A DNA stretch of 5,014 nucleotides from Rhodospirillales bacterium (GTDB lineage Bacteria; Pseudomonadota; Alphaproteobacteria; Acetobacterales; Acetobacteraceae), in the NCBI GenBank assembly GCA_018971455.1, contig JAGXAV010000200.1, positions 1 through 5,014 on the forward strand, written 5' to 3'. Shown in pieces: positions 1 through 5,014 of the stretch. Each line of letters starts with the position of its first letter. Within the stretch, counting starts at the first letter, position 1. Made by a program: the position numbers and the translations under genes. Below the pieces are notes generated by a model. It did no database searches and was not told where the DNA came from. It saw only the letters and a list, made by a program, of their open reading frames with translations.

Positions 1-1
1 G

Positions 2-652
2 AGCCTGCTGTCCCTGACCGCGGCCGGGCGGGCGCTGTTCACCACCATCGACGCCCGCTCGCAGGCGGAGGTCGGCGCCATGCTGGCAGCGCTGCCGGCC
101 GCCGGGCGCCGGCACCTGGTCGCGGCCCTGGCGACCGCCGAGCGGCTGCTCGGCGCCACCGGCGCGGCGCCGGCGCCGGTCACCCAGCGCGCGCACCAGC
201 CGGGCGACATGGGCTGGGTGGTGCACCGCCAGGCCGTGCTCTACGCCGCCGAATATGGGTGGGACGGCAGTTTCGAGGCGCTGGTCGCCGAGATCGTGGC
301 GAAGTTCATCCGCGACTTCGATCCTGCCCGGGAGCGCTGCTGGATCGCCGAGCGGGAGGGCGCGGTGCTCGGCTCCGTGTTCCTGGTGCGCGACACGGAC
401 GAGGTCGCCAAGCTGCGGCTGCTCTATGTCGAGGCGGCGGCGCGCGGCCTCGGGCTCGGGCGGCGGCTGGTCGAGGAATGCATCGGCTTTGCCCGCGCCG
501 CCGGCTACCGGCGGCTGACGCTGTGGACCAACGACATCCTCGTCGCCGCCCGGCACATCTACCAGCAGGCCGGCTTCCGCCTGGTCGGCGAGGAGCGCCA
601 TCACAGCTTCGGCCACGATCTGGTCGGCCAGTTCTGGGAGCTCGACCTCTGA
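2..652 (+). CDS. MarR-family regulator fused to GNAT N-acetyltransferase (5' truncated)
   Basis: The reading frame is open from the first bases of the window, so the gene begins upstream; 216 residues remain. Residues 1-55 (LLSLTAAGRALF, then a helical segment ending near ERLLG) look like the wing end and C-terminal dimerisation helix of a MarR winged-helix protein. An Ala/Pro linker follows. From about residue 66 a GNAT fold begins: a helical region, a strand pair (CWIAEREGAVLGSVFLV), motif A with acetyl-CoA loop ARGLGLGRRL near residues 147-156, and a C-terminal YQQAGFRLVGEE motif B. Such fusions are a known class of about 300 residues, so roughly 90-100 residues are missing. The family binds DNA and is presumed to acetylate a small molecule or protein; the substrate here is unknown. 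The internal ATG at 80 is not the true start because the MarR part precedes it. The next gene begins at or just after its stop, suggesting one transcript. Confidence 0.9.
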   Translation, partial: SLLSLTAAGRALFTTIDARSQAEVGAMLAALPAAGRRHLVAALATAERLLGATGAAPAPVTQRAHQPGDMGWVVHRQAVLYAAEYGWDGSFEALVAEIVAKFIRDFDPARERCWIAEREGAVLGSVFLVRDTDEVAKLRLLYVEAAARGLGLGRRLVEECIGFARAAGYRRLTLWTNDILVAARHIYQQAGFRLVGEERHHSFGHDLVGQFWELDL

Positions 653-678
653 GCGCGCCCGCCGCGCCGCGCGCGCCC

Positions 679-1587
679 GTGCTGGCGCTGGCCGCGGCGG
701 CGGCCACCGGGGTGCAGGTGGGGGCCGCGATGGTGGCGACGCGCTTCGTCATCGGCCAGACCGGCCCGGCCTCGCTGGCGCTGCTGCGCTACGCCATCGG
801 CTGCCTCTGCCTGGTGCCGGCGGTGCTGATGATGCGCGGGCGAGCGTCGTTCGCCGCGCGCGACGTGGCGCCGATCGCCGCCCTCGGCATCGTCCAGTTC
901 GGCCTGCTGATCGCGCTGCTCAACTGGGGCCTGCGCATCATCCCGGCCGGGCGCGGCGCCGTGGTGTTCGCCACCTTCCCGCTGCTGACCATGATGATCG
1001 CCGTCGCCCTCGGCCAGGAGCGGCTGACCTGGCGGCGCACGCTCGGCGTGCTGCTGACCATCGCCGGGGTGGCGCTGACGCTCGGCGGGCAGGCCAGGTC
1101 GGAGCCGGTTGGGCCGGCGCCGGTTGGGCTGGATTGGGCCGGCTATCTGGCGGCGTTCGGGGCGGCGCTGTGCGGGGCGGTGTGCAGCGTGCTCTACCGC
1201 CCCTATCTGCGCCGCTACCCGGCCCTGCAGGTCAGCGCGCTGGCGATGCTGGCCTCGGTCGTCGCGCTGGCGGTGCCGGCCGGGCTGGGCGAGGGATTCT
1301 TCGCCGCCTGGCCGCGCTTCACGCCGGCCGGCTGGCTCGCCGTGGTGTTCATCGGCATGAGCAGCGGCATCGGCTACCTGCTCTGGCTGTGGGCGCTCGG
1401 CCGGGCGGCGGCGACGCAGGTGACGGTGTTCCTCTCGCTCGGCCCGGTGGTGGCGTTCCTGCTGGGCGCCGCGCTGCTGGGCGAGCCCGTCCCGGCCCCC
1501 GCCATCGCCGGCCTCGCCTGCCTGGCGGGCGGGCTGTGGGCGGCGACGCGCGAGCCCCGCCCCGTCGCCCGGGAGGACGGGCGGTAG
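679..1587 (+). CDS. EamA/DMT-family inner-membrane transporter
   Basis: The protein is about 302 residues and very hydrophobic, with roughly ten predicted membrane helices in two EamA repeats: about residues 1-140, then 152-292 beginning DWAGYLAAFGAALCG. Family-typical segments are LLRYAIGCLCLVPAVL, NWGLRIIPAGRGAVVFATFPLLT, and near the end VFLSLGPVVAFLLGAALLGE. DMT proteins usually export metabolites or drugs; the substrate is not predictable. The start is uncertain. GTG at 679 is the first conventional start that keeps helix 1, but has no Shine-Dalgarno. CTG at 649 overlaps the previous stop as CTGA, has GGGAG at 636-640 eight bases upstream, and gives an ordinary MSAPAAPRAPV N-terminus (312 residues). 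ATG at 730 would cut into helix 1. The frame stays open far upstream only as a shadow of the MarR-GNAT gene. The inter-repeat loop holds an 11-base duplication (1104-1114 and 1119-1129) encoding PVG twice. Adjacency suggests control by the MarR-GNAT protein. Confidence 0.9.
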   Translation: MLALAAAAATGVQVGAAMVATRFVIGQTGPASLALLRYAIGCLCLVPAVLMMRGRASFAARDVAPIAALGIVQFGLLIALLNWGLRIIPAGRGAVVFATFPLLTMMIAVALGQERLTWRRTLGVLLTIAGVALTLGGQARSEPVGPAPVGLDWAGYLAAFGAALCGAVCSVLYRPYLRRYPALQVSALAMLASVVALAVPAGLGEGFFAAWPRFTPAGWLAVVFIGMSSGIGYLLWLWALGRAAATQVTVFLSLGPVVAFLLGAALLGEPVPAPAIAGLACLAGGLWAATREPRPVAREDGR

Positions 1588-1604
1588 GAGGGACGGGCGG
1601 TAGG
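1575..1604 (+). repeat. 14-bp direct repeat across the transporter stop codon
   Basis: GGACGGGCGGTAGG occurs at 1575-1588 and again at 1591-1604, an offset of 16 bases. The first copy contains the TAG stop of the transporter and the second repeats the same TAG downstream. It looks like a recent short tandem duplication; no function is evident. Confidence 0.7.
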
Positions 1605-1671
1605 GTGCTCGGCGGGCCGGGGCGATTTTTTACTTCACCTCCGCCTGCCGGCCTGCCTATCTGGTCCGGTT

Positions 1672-1685
1672 CGCGATCGATCGCG
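1672..1685. promoter_or_regulatory. 14-bp perfect palindrome upstream of the GFA gene
   Basis: CGCGATCGATCGCG is perfectly self-complementary and lies 30 bases before the GFA start, in the 127-base gap after the transporter. Its position would suit an operator for the GFA gene. I do not recognise it as the site of a specific regulator, and no convincing -35/-10 pair is seen around it. Short GC-rich palindromes also arise by chance in such DNA. Confidence 0.35.
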
Positions 1686-1703
1686 CCGGGCGCGACGGCG
1701 CAA

Positions 1704-1709
1704 GGGAGG
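1704..1709 (+). promoter_or_regulatory. Ribosome binding site of the GFA gene
   Basis: GGGAGG lies five bases before ATG 1715 and is the strongest Shine-Dalgarno match in this gap. It supports that start and independent translation of the GFA gene from the upstream transporter. Confidence 0.75.
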
Positions 1710-1714
1710 GTGAC

Positions 1715-2137
1715 ATGACCCATGTCGGGCGCTGCTTCTGCGGCGCGGTGGCGCTGGAGGTGAGCGGGGAGCCGGAGGCGATGGGCTACTGCCATTGCCG
1801 GTCCTGCCGGTCGTGGTCCGGCGGCCCGGTGAACGCGTTCAGCCTGTGGAAGCCGGAGGCGGTGCGCGTGACCGAGGGGGCCGAGCATGTGGCGACCTAC
1901 GCCAAGACGCCGATGAGCGAGCGCCAGTGGTGCGCCAGATGCGGCGGGCATCTGATGGCCAACCACCCGCCGCTCGGCCTCGTGGACGTGTTCGCCGCCA
2001 CCATCCCGACGCTGGATTTCGTCCCGGTCGTGCACGTGAACTACGCCGAGGCGGTGCTGCCCATCCATGACGGCCTGCCCAAGCTGAAGGATTTCCCCGC
2101 CGCGTTCGGCGGCTCCGGCGAGATGATGGCGGAGTAG
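1715..2137 (+). CDS. GFA (CENP-V-type) zinc-binding domain protein
   Basis: This is a 140-residue protein made of a single GFA domain. The zinc ligands are all present: C7-x-C9 near the N-terminus (GRCFCGAVALEV), C26-x-C28-xx-C31 (YCHCRSC), and C73-xx-C76 (WCARCGG). The family is named after glutathione-dependent formaldehyde-activating enzyme (Gfa), proposed to speed the joining of formaldehyde and glutathione, but most small GFA proteins have no proven substrate and the enzymatic role of Gfa itself is disputed. The length matches the usual 120-160 residues. No signal peptide or membrane segment is seen, so it is probably cytoplasmic. No formaldehyde dehydrogenase (adhC/frmA) or esterase gene is adjacent, so the context does not support a formaldehyde role. 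The start has a strong Shine-Dalgarno at 1704-1709. It is flanked by its own palindromes and a downstream terminator-like hairpin, so it is probably monocistronic. Confidence 0.92.
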   Translation: MTHVGRCFCGAVALEVSGEPEAMGYCHCRSCRSWSGGPVNAFSLWKPEAVRVTEGAEHVATYAKTPMSERQWCARCGGHLMANHPPLGLVDVFAATIPTLDFVPVVHVNYAEAVLPIHDGLPKLKDFPAAFGGSGEMMAE

Positions 2138-2145
2138 CCTGCGGC

Positions 2146-2178
2146 GGGCCGGCCGGCCCGGGGGGCGGCGCCGGCGCC
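2146..2178. repeat. Two adjacent GC-only palindromes after the GFA gene
   Basis: GGGCCGGCCGGCCC (2146-2159) and GGCGCCGGCGCC (2167-2178) are each perfectly self-complementary and lie 8-40 bases after the GFA stop. They could fold as strong stems in the 3' end of the transcript, or protect it from exonucleases. No T-run follows, so this is not a standard intrinsic terminator. Confidence 0.4.
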
Positions 2179-2291
2179 ATCCCTGAGCCAGGATCGGCGC
2201 AGCCATGCGGGCGAATCGCCTCGTGGCGCTTGCAAATCCGCGGCCGCGAGGGCATGTCACGCGCTGATCGAACCCGGGCAGGCGCTGGGCG

Positions 2292-2323
2292 GGGCATGAA
2301 GCAGGCGCTTCACGCCCGTTTTT
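2292..2323 (+). terminator. Intrinsic terminator-like hairpin just before EF-G
   Basis: The stem is GGGC (2292-2295) with GCCC (2314-2317), one A/C mismatch, then TGAAGC (2297-2302) with GCTTCA (2307-2312), closed by a four-base AGGC loop. It is followed by G and five T residues (2319-2323). This is the classic form of a Rho-independent terminator on the + strand. It lies 155 bases after the GFA stop and 50 bases before the EF-G start. It could end the GFA transcript, or act as an attenuator if EF-G is transcribed from further upstream. The stem is only ten pairs with a mismatch and the T tract is short, so efficiency may be moderate. Confidence 0.6.
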
Positions 2324-2324
2324 G

Positions 2325-2333
2325 TGCTATGCT
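2325..2333 (+). promoter_or_regulatory. Candidate extended -10 promoter for EF-G
   Basis: TGCTATGCT contains the TG-N extension followed by TATGCT, a four-of-six match to the sigma-70 -10 hexamer. It begins one base after the T tract of the hairpin. The -35 position falls inside the hairpin (GCGCTT at 2305-2310 for 17-base spacing) and is a poor match, so the extended -10 would have to carry recognition. Transcription would begin near 2340, giving a leader of about 30 bases. Confidence 0.4.
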
Positions 2334-2362
2334 CGCGCTGCTGCATGCCCGCTGGGCAATAT

Positions 2363-2367
2363 GGAGG
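2363..2367 (+). promoter_or_regulatory. Ribosome binding site that fixes the GTG start of EF-G
   Basis: GGAGG lies five bases before GTG 2373. The in-frame ATG at 2361 overlaps this element and has no Shine-Dalgarno of its own. Starting at GTG 2373 gives [21 protein letters not shown], the usual short EF-G N-terminus, so the longer upstream readings (ATG 2361, TTG 2322) are unlikely. Confidence 0.8.
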
Positions 2368-2372
2368 CTACC

Positions 2373-4460
2373 GTGTCGGCAACGTCGCTTCAGAAGATCC
2401 GCAACATCGGGATCACCGCGCATATCGACGCGGGCAAGACCACGACCACGGAGCGCATCCTGTACTACACCGGCGTGTCGCACCGCATCGGCGAGGTGCA
2501 TGACGGCAACACCACCACCGACTACATGGACCAGGAGCGTGAGCGCGGCATCACGATCACCTCGGCCGCGGTGACCTGCGAGTGGAAGGACCACCGCATC
2601 AACATCATCGACACGCCCGGCCACATCGATTTCAACATCGAGGTGAACCGCAGCCTGCGCGTGCTCGACGGCGCGGTGTTCATCATCGAGGGCGTCGCCG
2701 GCGTGCAGCCGCAATCGGAGACCAACTGGCGCCTCGCCGACCGCTACAACGTGCCGCGCATCATCTTCATCAACAAGCTCGACCGCACCGGCGCCGATTT
2801 CTACCGCGCCTTCGACACGCTGAAGGAGAAGCTCGACATCGTGGCGCTGCCCCTCCAGCTGCCGATCGGCGTGGAGGACCAGTTCCTCGGCGTGGTCGAT
2901 CTGGTGGAGATGAAGGCGATCATCTGGGAGGGCGGCGAGCTCGGCGCCAAGTTCCACGACGAGCCGATCCCGGCCGATCTGATGGAGAAGGCGAAGGAAT
3001 ACCGCCAGCTCCTGCTCGACACCGCGCTGAGCGTCGATGACGCCGGCATGGAGGAGTATTTCGACAAGGGCGACGTCTCAGTCGAGACGCTCAAGCGCGC
3101 CATCAAGACCGGCACCATCAGCGGCGCCTTCCGCCCGGTGCTGTGCGGCACGGCCTTCAAGAACAAGGGCGTCCAGCCGCTGCTCGACGCGGTCCTCGCC
3201 TATCTGCCAAGCCCGATCGACGTGCCCGGCATCTCGATCGCCGCCGAGGAGGGCGAGGAGGATGGCGAGCACAGCAACCGCCGCCGCATCAAGGCCGACC
3301 CCGCCGCCCCCTTCGCCGGCCTCGCCTTCAAGATCATCAACGACAAATACGGCACGCTGACCTTCGTGCGCGTCTATGCCGGCACGCTGAAGAGCGGTGA
3401 CACCGTTCTGAACACGACGAAGGACCACAAGGAACGCGTCGGGCGCATGTTCCAGATGCACGCCGACAAGCGCGCCGAGATCAAGGAGGTCTCCGCCGGC
3501 GACATCGCGGCGTTCGTCGGCCTCAAGGACACCGGCACCGGCGACACGCTGGCCAGCTCGGACGATCCGGTGGTGCTGGAGCGCATGGCCTTCCCGGTGC
3601 CCGTGATCGACATCTCGGTCGAGCCGAAGACCAAGGATTCGGTCGAGAAGATGACCATCGGCCTGCAGAAGCTGGCCGGCGAGGACCCCTCGCTGCGGCT
3701 CAAGACCGACCAGGAGACCGGCCAGACCATCCTCTCCGGCATGGGCGAGCTGCATCTCGAAATCATCATCGACCGGCTGCGGCGCGAATACGGCGTGGAA
3801 GCCAATATCGGCGCCCCGCAGGTGGCCTATCGCGAGACCATCAGCAAGCCGCACACCGAGATCTACACCCACAAGAAGCAGACCGGCGGCTCCGGCCAGT
3901 TCGCCGAGGTGAAGATCATCTTCGAGCCGACCGAGCGCAATGCCGGCGTGCAGTTCGAGAACAAGGTGGTCGGCGGCTCGGTGCCCCGCGAATACATCCC
4001 GGCGGTGGAAAAGGGCATCCGCATGCAGGCCGATACCGGCGTGCTGGCCGGCTTCCAGACGGTCGATTTCCGCTACACCCTGGTGGACGGCAAGTACCAC
4101 GACGTCGATTCGAGCGCGCTGGCCTTCGAAATCGCCGCCAAGGCCTGCTTCCGCGAGGGCATGAAGAAGGCCGGCCCGATCATCCTCGAGCCGATCATGG
4201 ACGTCGAGGTGACGACGCCGAACGACCATGTCGGCGACGTGGTGGGCGATCTCAACCGCCGCCGCGGCATGATCCAGAACCAGGAGACCAGCGGCTCCAC
4301 CATCATGGTGCGCGCGCATGTTCCGCTGAAGGAGATGTTCGGCTATATTTCCGACCTGCGCAGCATGACCAAGGGGCGGGCGAGCTTCACCATGCAGTTC
4401 CACCACTACGATCCGGTGCCGCGCAACATCGCCGACGAGATCATGGCCAAGTCGGCCTGA
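2373..4460 (+). CDS. fusA: Elongation factor G
   Basis: The product is 695 residues, the normal length for bacterial EF-G, the cytoplasmic GTPase that drives ribosomal translocation and, with RRF, ribosome recycling. All G motifs are intact: G1 AHIDAGKT (16-23), G2 RGITIT (58-63), G3 DTPGHIDF (80-87), G4 NKLD (134-137) and G5 CGTAFKN (258-264). Domain II spans about 305-390, III 405-480, IV 482-603 and V 605-690. Domain IV keeps [15 protein letters not shown] (from 499) and the tip loop YHDVDSS (575-581) with its histidine, so it should translocate. The canonical gene usually sits between rpsG and tuf; here neither is present. Some conserved spots differ from the alphaproteobacterial form as I recall it: [11 protein letters not shown] for [19 protein letters not shown] for IEVERSLR, NKLD for NKMD. 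It may therefore be a second EF-G copy rather than the housekeeping one. The GTG start is supported by GGAGG at 2363-2367. Confidence 0.95.
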   Translation: MSATSLQKIRNIGITAHIDAGKTTTTERILYYTGVSHRIGEVHDGNTTTDYMDQERERGITITSAAVTCEWKDHRINIIDTPGHIDFNIEVNRSLRVLDGAVFIIEGVAGVQPQSETNWRLADRYNVPRIIFINKLDRTGADFYRAFDTLKEKLDIVALPLQLPIGVEDQFLGVVDLVEMKAIIWEGGELGAKFHDEPIPADLMEKAKEYRQLLLDTALSVDDAGMEEYFDKGDVSVETLKRAIKTGTISGAFRPVLCGTAFKNKGVQPLLDAVLAYLPSPIDVPGISIAAEEGEEDGEHSNRRRIKADPAAPFAGLAFKIINDKYGTLTFVRVYAGTLKSGDTVLNTTKDHKERVGRMFQMHADKRAEIKEVSAGDIAAFVGLKDTGTGDTLASSDDPVVLERMAFPVPVIDISVEPKTKDSVEKMTIGLQKLAGEDPSLRLKTDQETGQTILSGMGELHLEIIIDRLRREYGVEANIGAPQVAYRETISKPHTEIYTHKKQTGGSGQFAEVKIIFEPTERNAGVQFENKVVGGSVPREYIPAVEKGIRMQADTGVLAGFQTVDFRYTLVDGKYHDVDSSALAFEIAAKACFREGMKKAGPIILEPIMDVEVTTPNDHVGDVVGDLNRRRGMIQNQETSGSTIMVRAHVPLKEMFGYISDLRSMTKGRASFTMQFHHYDPVPRNIADEIMAKSA

Positions 4461-4519
4461 CGGAGATGCGCTGATGGAGAATTCCTGATGGAGCCTGCGA
4501 CATGAGTGCGGGGATCTAG
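4460..4519 (+). repeat. Ladder of overlapping mini-ORFs between EF-G and the next gene
   Basis: Starting on the last base of the EF-G stop there are three 14-base units: ACGGAGATGCGCTG (4460), ATGGAGAATTCCTG (4474) and ATGGAGCCTGCGAC (4488), then an 18-base unit at 4502. The shared part is mainly A(C/T)GGAG. Read as codons, they form a chain of tiny ORFs: MR (4466-4474), MENS (4474-4488), MEPAT (4488-4505) and MSAGI (4502-4519). Junctions are TGATG, TGATG and ATGA; the last TAG touches ATG 4520 of the next gene. GGAG at 4462, 4476 and 4490 lies exactly eight bases before the ATGs at 4474, 4488 and 4502. The form suits ribosomes terminating and restarting step by step, but it may be only the decayed remains of a small tandem duplication. 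Confidence 0.6.
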
Positions 4520-4834
4520 ATGGAGAGTCCGCGCCTGCACTGGACGCGCGGACGCAGCGATGAGGGGGACGGGTCCGCCCGCACCCTCGAATGGATCGGC
4601 ATTGACGACGCGGGCGAACCCATCGCCCGCGTCGTTCGCATTCGTGGGCCGCTGCGCTGGGGCTGGCGCAGCTACCAGGCCGTCGCCCTCGACGATGAGG
4701 CGCGGCTGATTGAACTCCGGCCCCGCCCGCCCGAGGGCGCCGGCTGGCTCGCCTGCGTCGGCGGCCAGGTGGTCGGCCGTGCCGCCCTGCCGCTCCAGGC
4801 CGTGCGCACCGCCGAGGCGGCGCTGACCGGCTGA
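4520..4834 (+). CDS. Hypothetical 104-residue protein downstream of EF-G
   Basis: I do not recognise this family. The frame shows the same strong third-position G/C preference as its neighbours, and the protein looks soluble: an N-terminal charged segment (TRGRSDEGDGSARTLEW), a probable beta-rich middle (PIARVVRIRGPLRWGWRSYQAVALDDEARLIEL), a proline-rich turn (RPRPPEGAG), then WLACVGGQVVGRAALPLQ and a short helix. It has five tryptophans and one cysteine, and no signal peptide, membrane helix or metal motif. ATG 4520 is the only sensible start: an in-frame TAG immediately precedes it. GGGG at 4510-4513 is a weak Shine-Dalgarno six bases upstream. It follows EF-G by 59 bases through the mini-ORF ladder and is probably translated from the same transcript. 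Overlapping frames on either strand give poorer proteins. A link to translation is only positional inference. Confidence 0.7.
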   Translation: MESPRLHWTRGRSDEGDGSARTLEWIGIDDAGEPIARVVRIRGPLRWGWRSYQAVALDDEARLIELRPRPPEGAGWLACVGGQVVGRAALPLQAVRTAEAALTG

Positions 4835-4871
4835 CCGCGCCCACTCGCCCTCGCCCCACCTCCTGCCGCCG

Positions 4872-4888
4872 CCCCGCGTCATGCGGGG
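4872..4888. other. GC hairpin after the EF-G/hypothetical unit
   Basis: CCCCGC (4872-4877) pairs with GCGGGG (4883-4888) around a five-base GTCAT loop, 38 bases after the hypothetical gene. It could help end that transcript, but no T tract follows it on the + strand, nor a matching A tract for the - strand, so a terminator call would be weak. Confidence 0.35.
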
Positions 4889-4920
4889 GTCAGCCCGTCG
4901 CCGTGGTGCGGAGTTGTGCA

Positions 4921-4926
4921 TTGACA
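4921..4926 (+). promoter_or_regulatory. Candidate -35 hexamer of the iron permease promoter
   Basis: TTGACA is a perfect sigma-70 -35 match in an AT-richer patch 55 bases before ATG 4982. The -10 is unclear: TGCAAT (4942-4947) matches four of six positions but at only 15-base spacing. CTACAT at 4964-4969 is another -10-like hexamer that would belong to a different, nearly leaderless start. Confidence 0.45.
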
Positions 4927-4942
4927 AACCGCCGGCAAAGCT

Positions 4943-4967
4943 GCAATTGCAAGTCACTCGCAACTAC
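4943..4967. promoter_or_regulatory. Interrupted dyad resembling a Fur-type iron box
   Basis: The core TTGCAAGTCACTCGCAA (4947-4963) is a 17-base dyad centred on C4955 in which seven of eight base pairs match. Two further pairs, 4945/4965 and 4943/4967, extend it outward. A 10-base palindrome, TGCAATTGCA, overlaps its left side at 4942-4951. It sits between the TTGACA hexamer and the permease start, where a repressor would block transcription. GCAA/TTGC half-sites of this kind resemble GC-shifted Fur boxes before iron-uptake genes. The regulator identity is inference from the gene that follows. Confidence 0.45.
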
Positions 4968-4981
4968 ATCCGGCCCGCCCC

Positions 4982-5014
4982 ATGCTCGCAGCCCTCGTCA
5001 TCGTCTTCCGTGAG
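4982..5014 (+). CDS. FTR1/EfeU-like iron permease (3' truncated, first 11 codons)
   Basis: Only MLAALVIVFRE is present before the window ends. This matches the very conserved N-terminus of FTR1-family permeases: a hydrophobic first helix running into the R-E-x-x-E iron-binding motif, whose R and first E are the last two residues visible. The family moves ferric iron across the inner membrane, usually with a ferroxidase partner such as EfeO/EfeB or a periplasmic cupredoxin. The upstream TTGACA and iron-box-like dyad fit an iron-repressed uptake gene. No Shine-Dalgarno precedes ATG 4982 (the preceding bases are CCGGCCCGCCCC), so initiation may be leaderless or weak. Eleven residues are a thin basis, but the motif and the regulatory context agree. 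Confidence 0.6.
   Translation, partial: MLAALVIVFRE

Noticed and set aside
259..648. An N-terminal extension of the transporter frame back to 259
   Set aside because: It overlaps the GNAT domain in another frame and encodes Arg/Gly/Ala-rich shadow sequence; the membrane protein proper begins near 649-679.
1610..1631. A terminator from CGGC/GCCG followed by six T after the transporter
   Set aside because: The stem is four pairs with a two-base loop, too small to fold, and several bases separate it from the T-run.
2239..2248. Palindrome CGCGGCCGCG in the gap before fusA
   Set aside because: A short GC-only palindrome is expected often by chance at this composition, and nothing nearby suggests a role.
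2230..2258. A promoter from TTGCAA with 17-base spacing to CATGTC
   Set aside because: The -10 matches only two of six positions, and it lies upstream of the terminator-like hairpin.
1349..2260. A 303-codon open frame on the - strand across the transporter end and the GFA gene
   Set aside because: It lies opposite two well-supported genes, has low-complexity Pro/Arg/Ala content, and shows no recognisable motif.
2230..2574. Open frame starting in the leader of fusA, including [10 protein letters not shown] from 2296, as a possible leader peptide
   Set aside because: It runs far into fusA out of frame with no regulatory codon run and no stop near the hairpin, so it does not look like an attenuation peptide.
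3078..4859. A 593-codon open frame on the - strand opposite EF-G and the hypothetical gene
   Set aside because: It is complementary to a clear, conserved EF-G and is rich in Arg, Ala, His and Gly with no domain pattern; such antisense frames are expected from G/C-biased third positions.

Overview
The window is high-GC DNA with strong third-position G/C codon use. All supported genes lie on the + strand. The protein types (a MarR-GNAT fusion, an EamA/DMT exporter, a GFA-domain protein, bacterial EF-G and an FTR1-type iron permease) and the base composition suggest a proteobacterium, most likely a GC-rich alphaproteobacterium. The assignment is inference; no rRNA or lineage-specific marker is present.

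Layout. (1) 2-652: the 3' part of a MarR regulator fused to a GNAT acetyltransferase, cut by the left edge. (2) About 679-1587, or from a CTG at 649: an EamA/DMT permease that abuts or overlaps the regulator, so the two look co-transcribed. (3) 1588-1714: a short gap with a T-rich patch, a 14-bp perfect palindrome and a strong Shine-Dalgarno. (4) 1715-2137: a small GFA/CENP-V-type zinc protein with all expected cysteines. (5) 2138-2372: GC-rich palindromes, then an intrinsic-terminator-like hairpin with a T5 tract, an extended -10 motif and a GGAGG that fixes a GTG start. (6) 2373-4460: a complete elongation factor G standing outside the usual rpsL-rpsG-fusA-tuf cluster. (7) 4460-4519: a ladder of tiny overlapping start/stop units linking EF-G to (8) 4520-4834, a 104-residue protein I do not recognise. 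(9) 4835-4981: a GC hairpin, a TTGACA hexamer and an interrupted dyad resembling an iron-regulator box, followed by (10) the first 11 codons of an FTR1/EfeU-like iron permease, cut by the right edge.

How the genes relate. The first two could form a regulator plus efflux pair. The GFA gene appears to be its own unit. EF-G and the small protein are probably co-transcribed, and the junction has the form of termination-reinitiation coupling. The iron permease starts a separate, probably iron-controlled, unit. I see no mobile element, CRISPR array, tRNA or rRNA. The most unusual features are the start/stop ladder after fusA, the terminator-like hairpin just before it, and the isolated, somewhat divergent EF-G. 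No clear new multi-gene system is visible.
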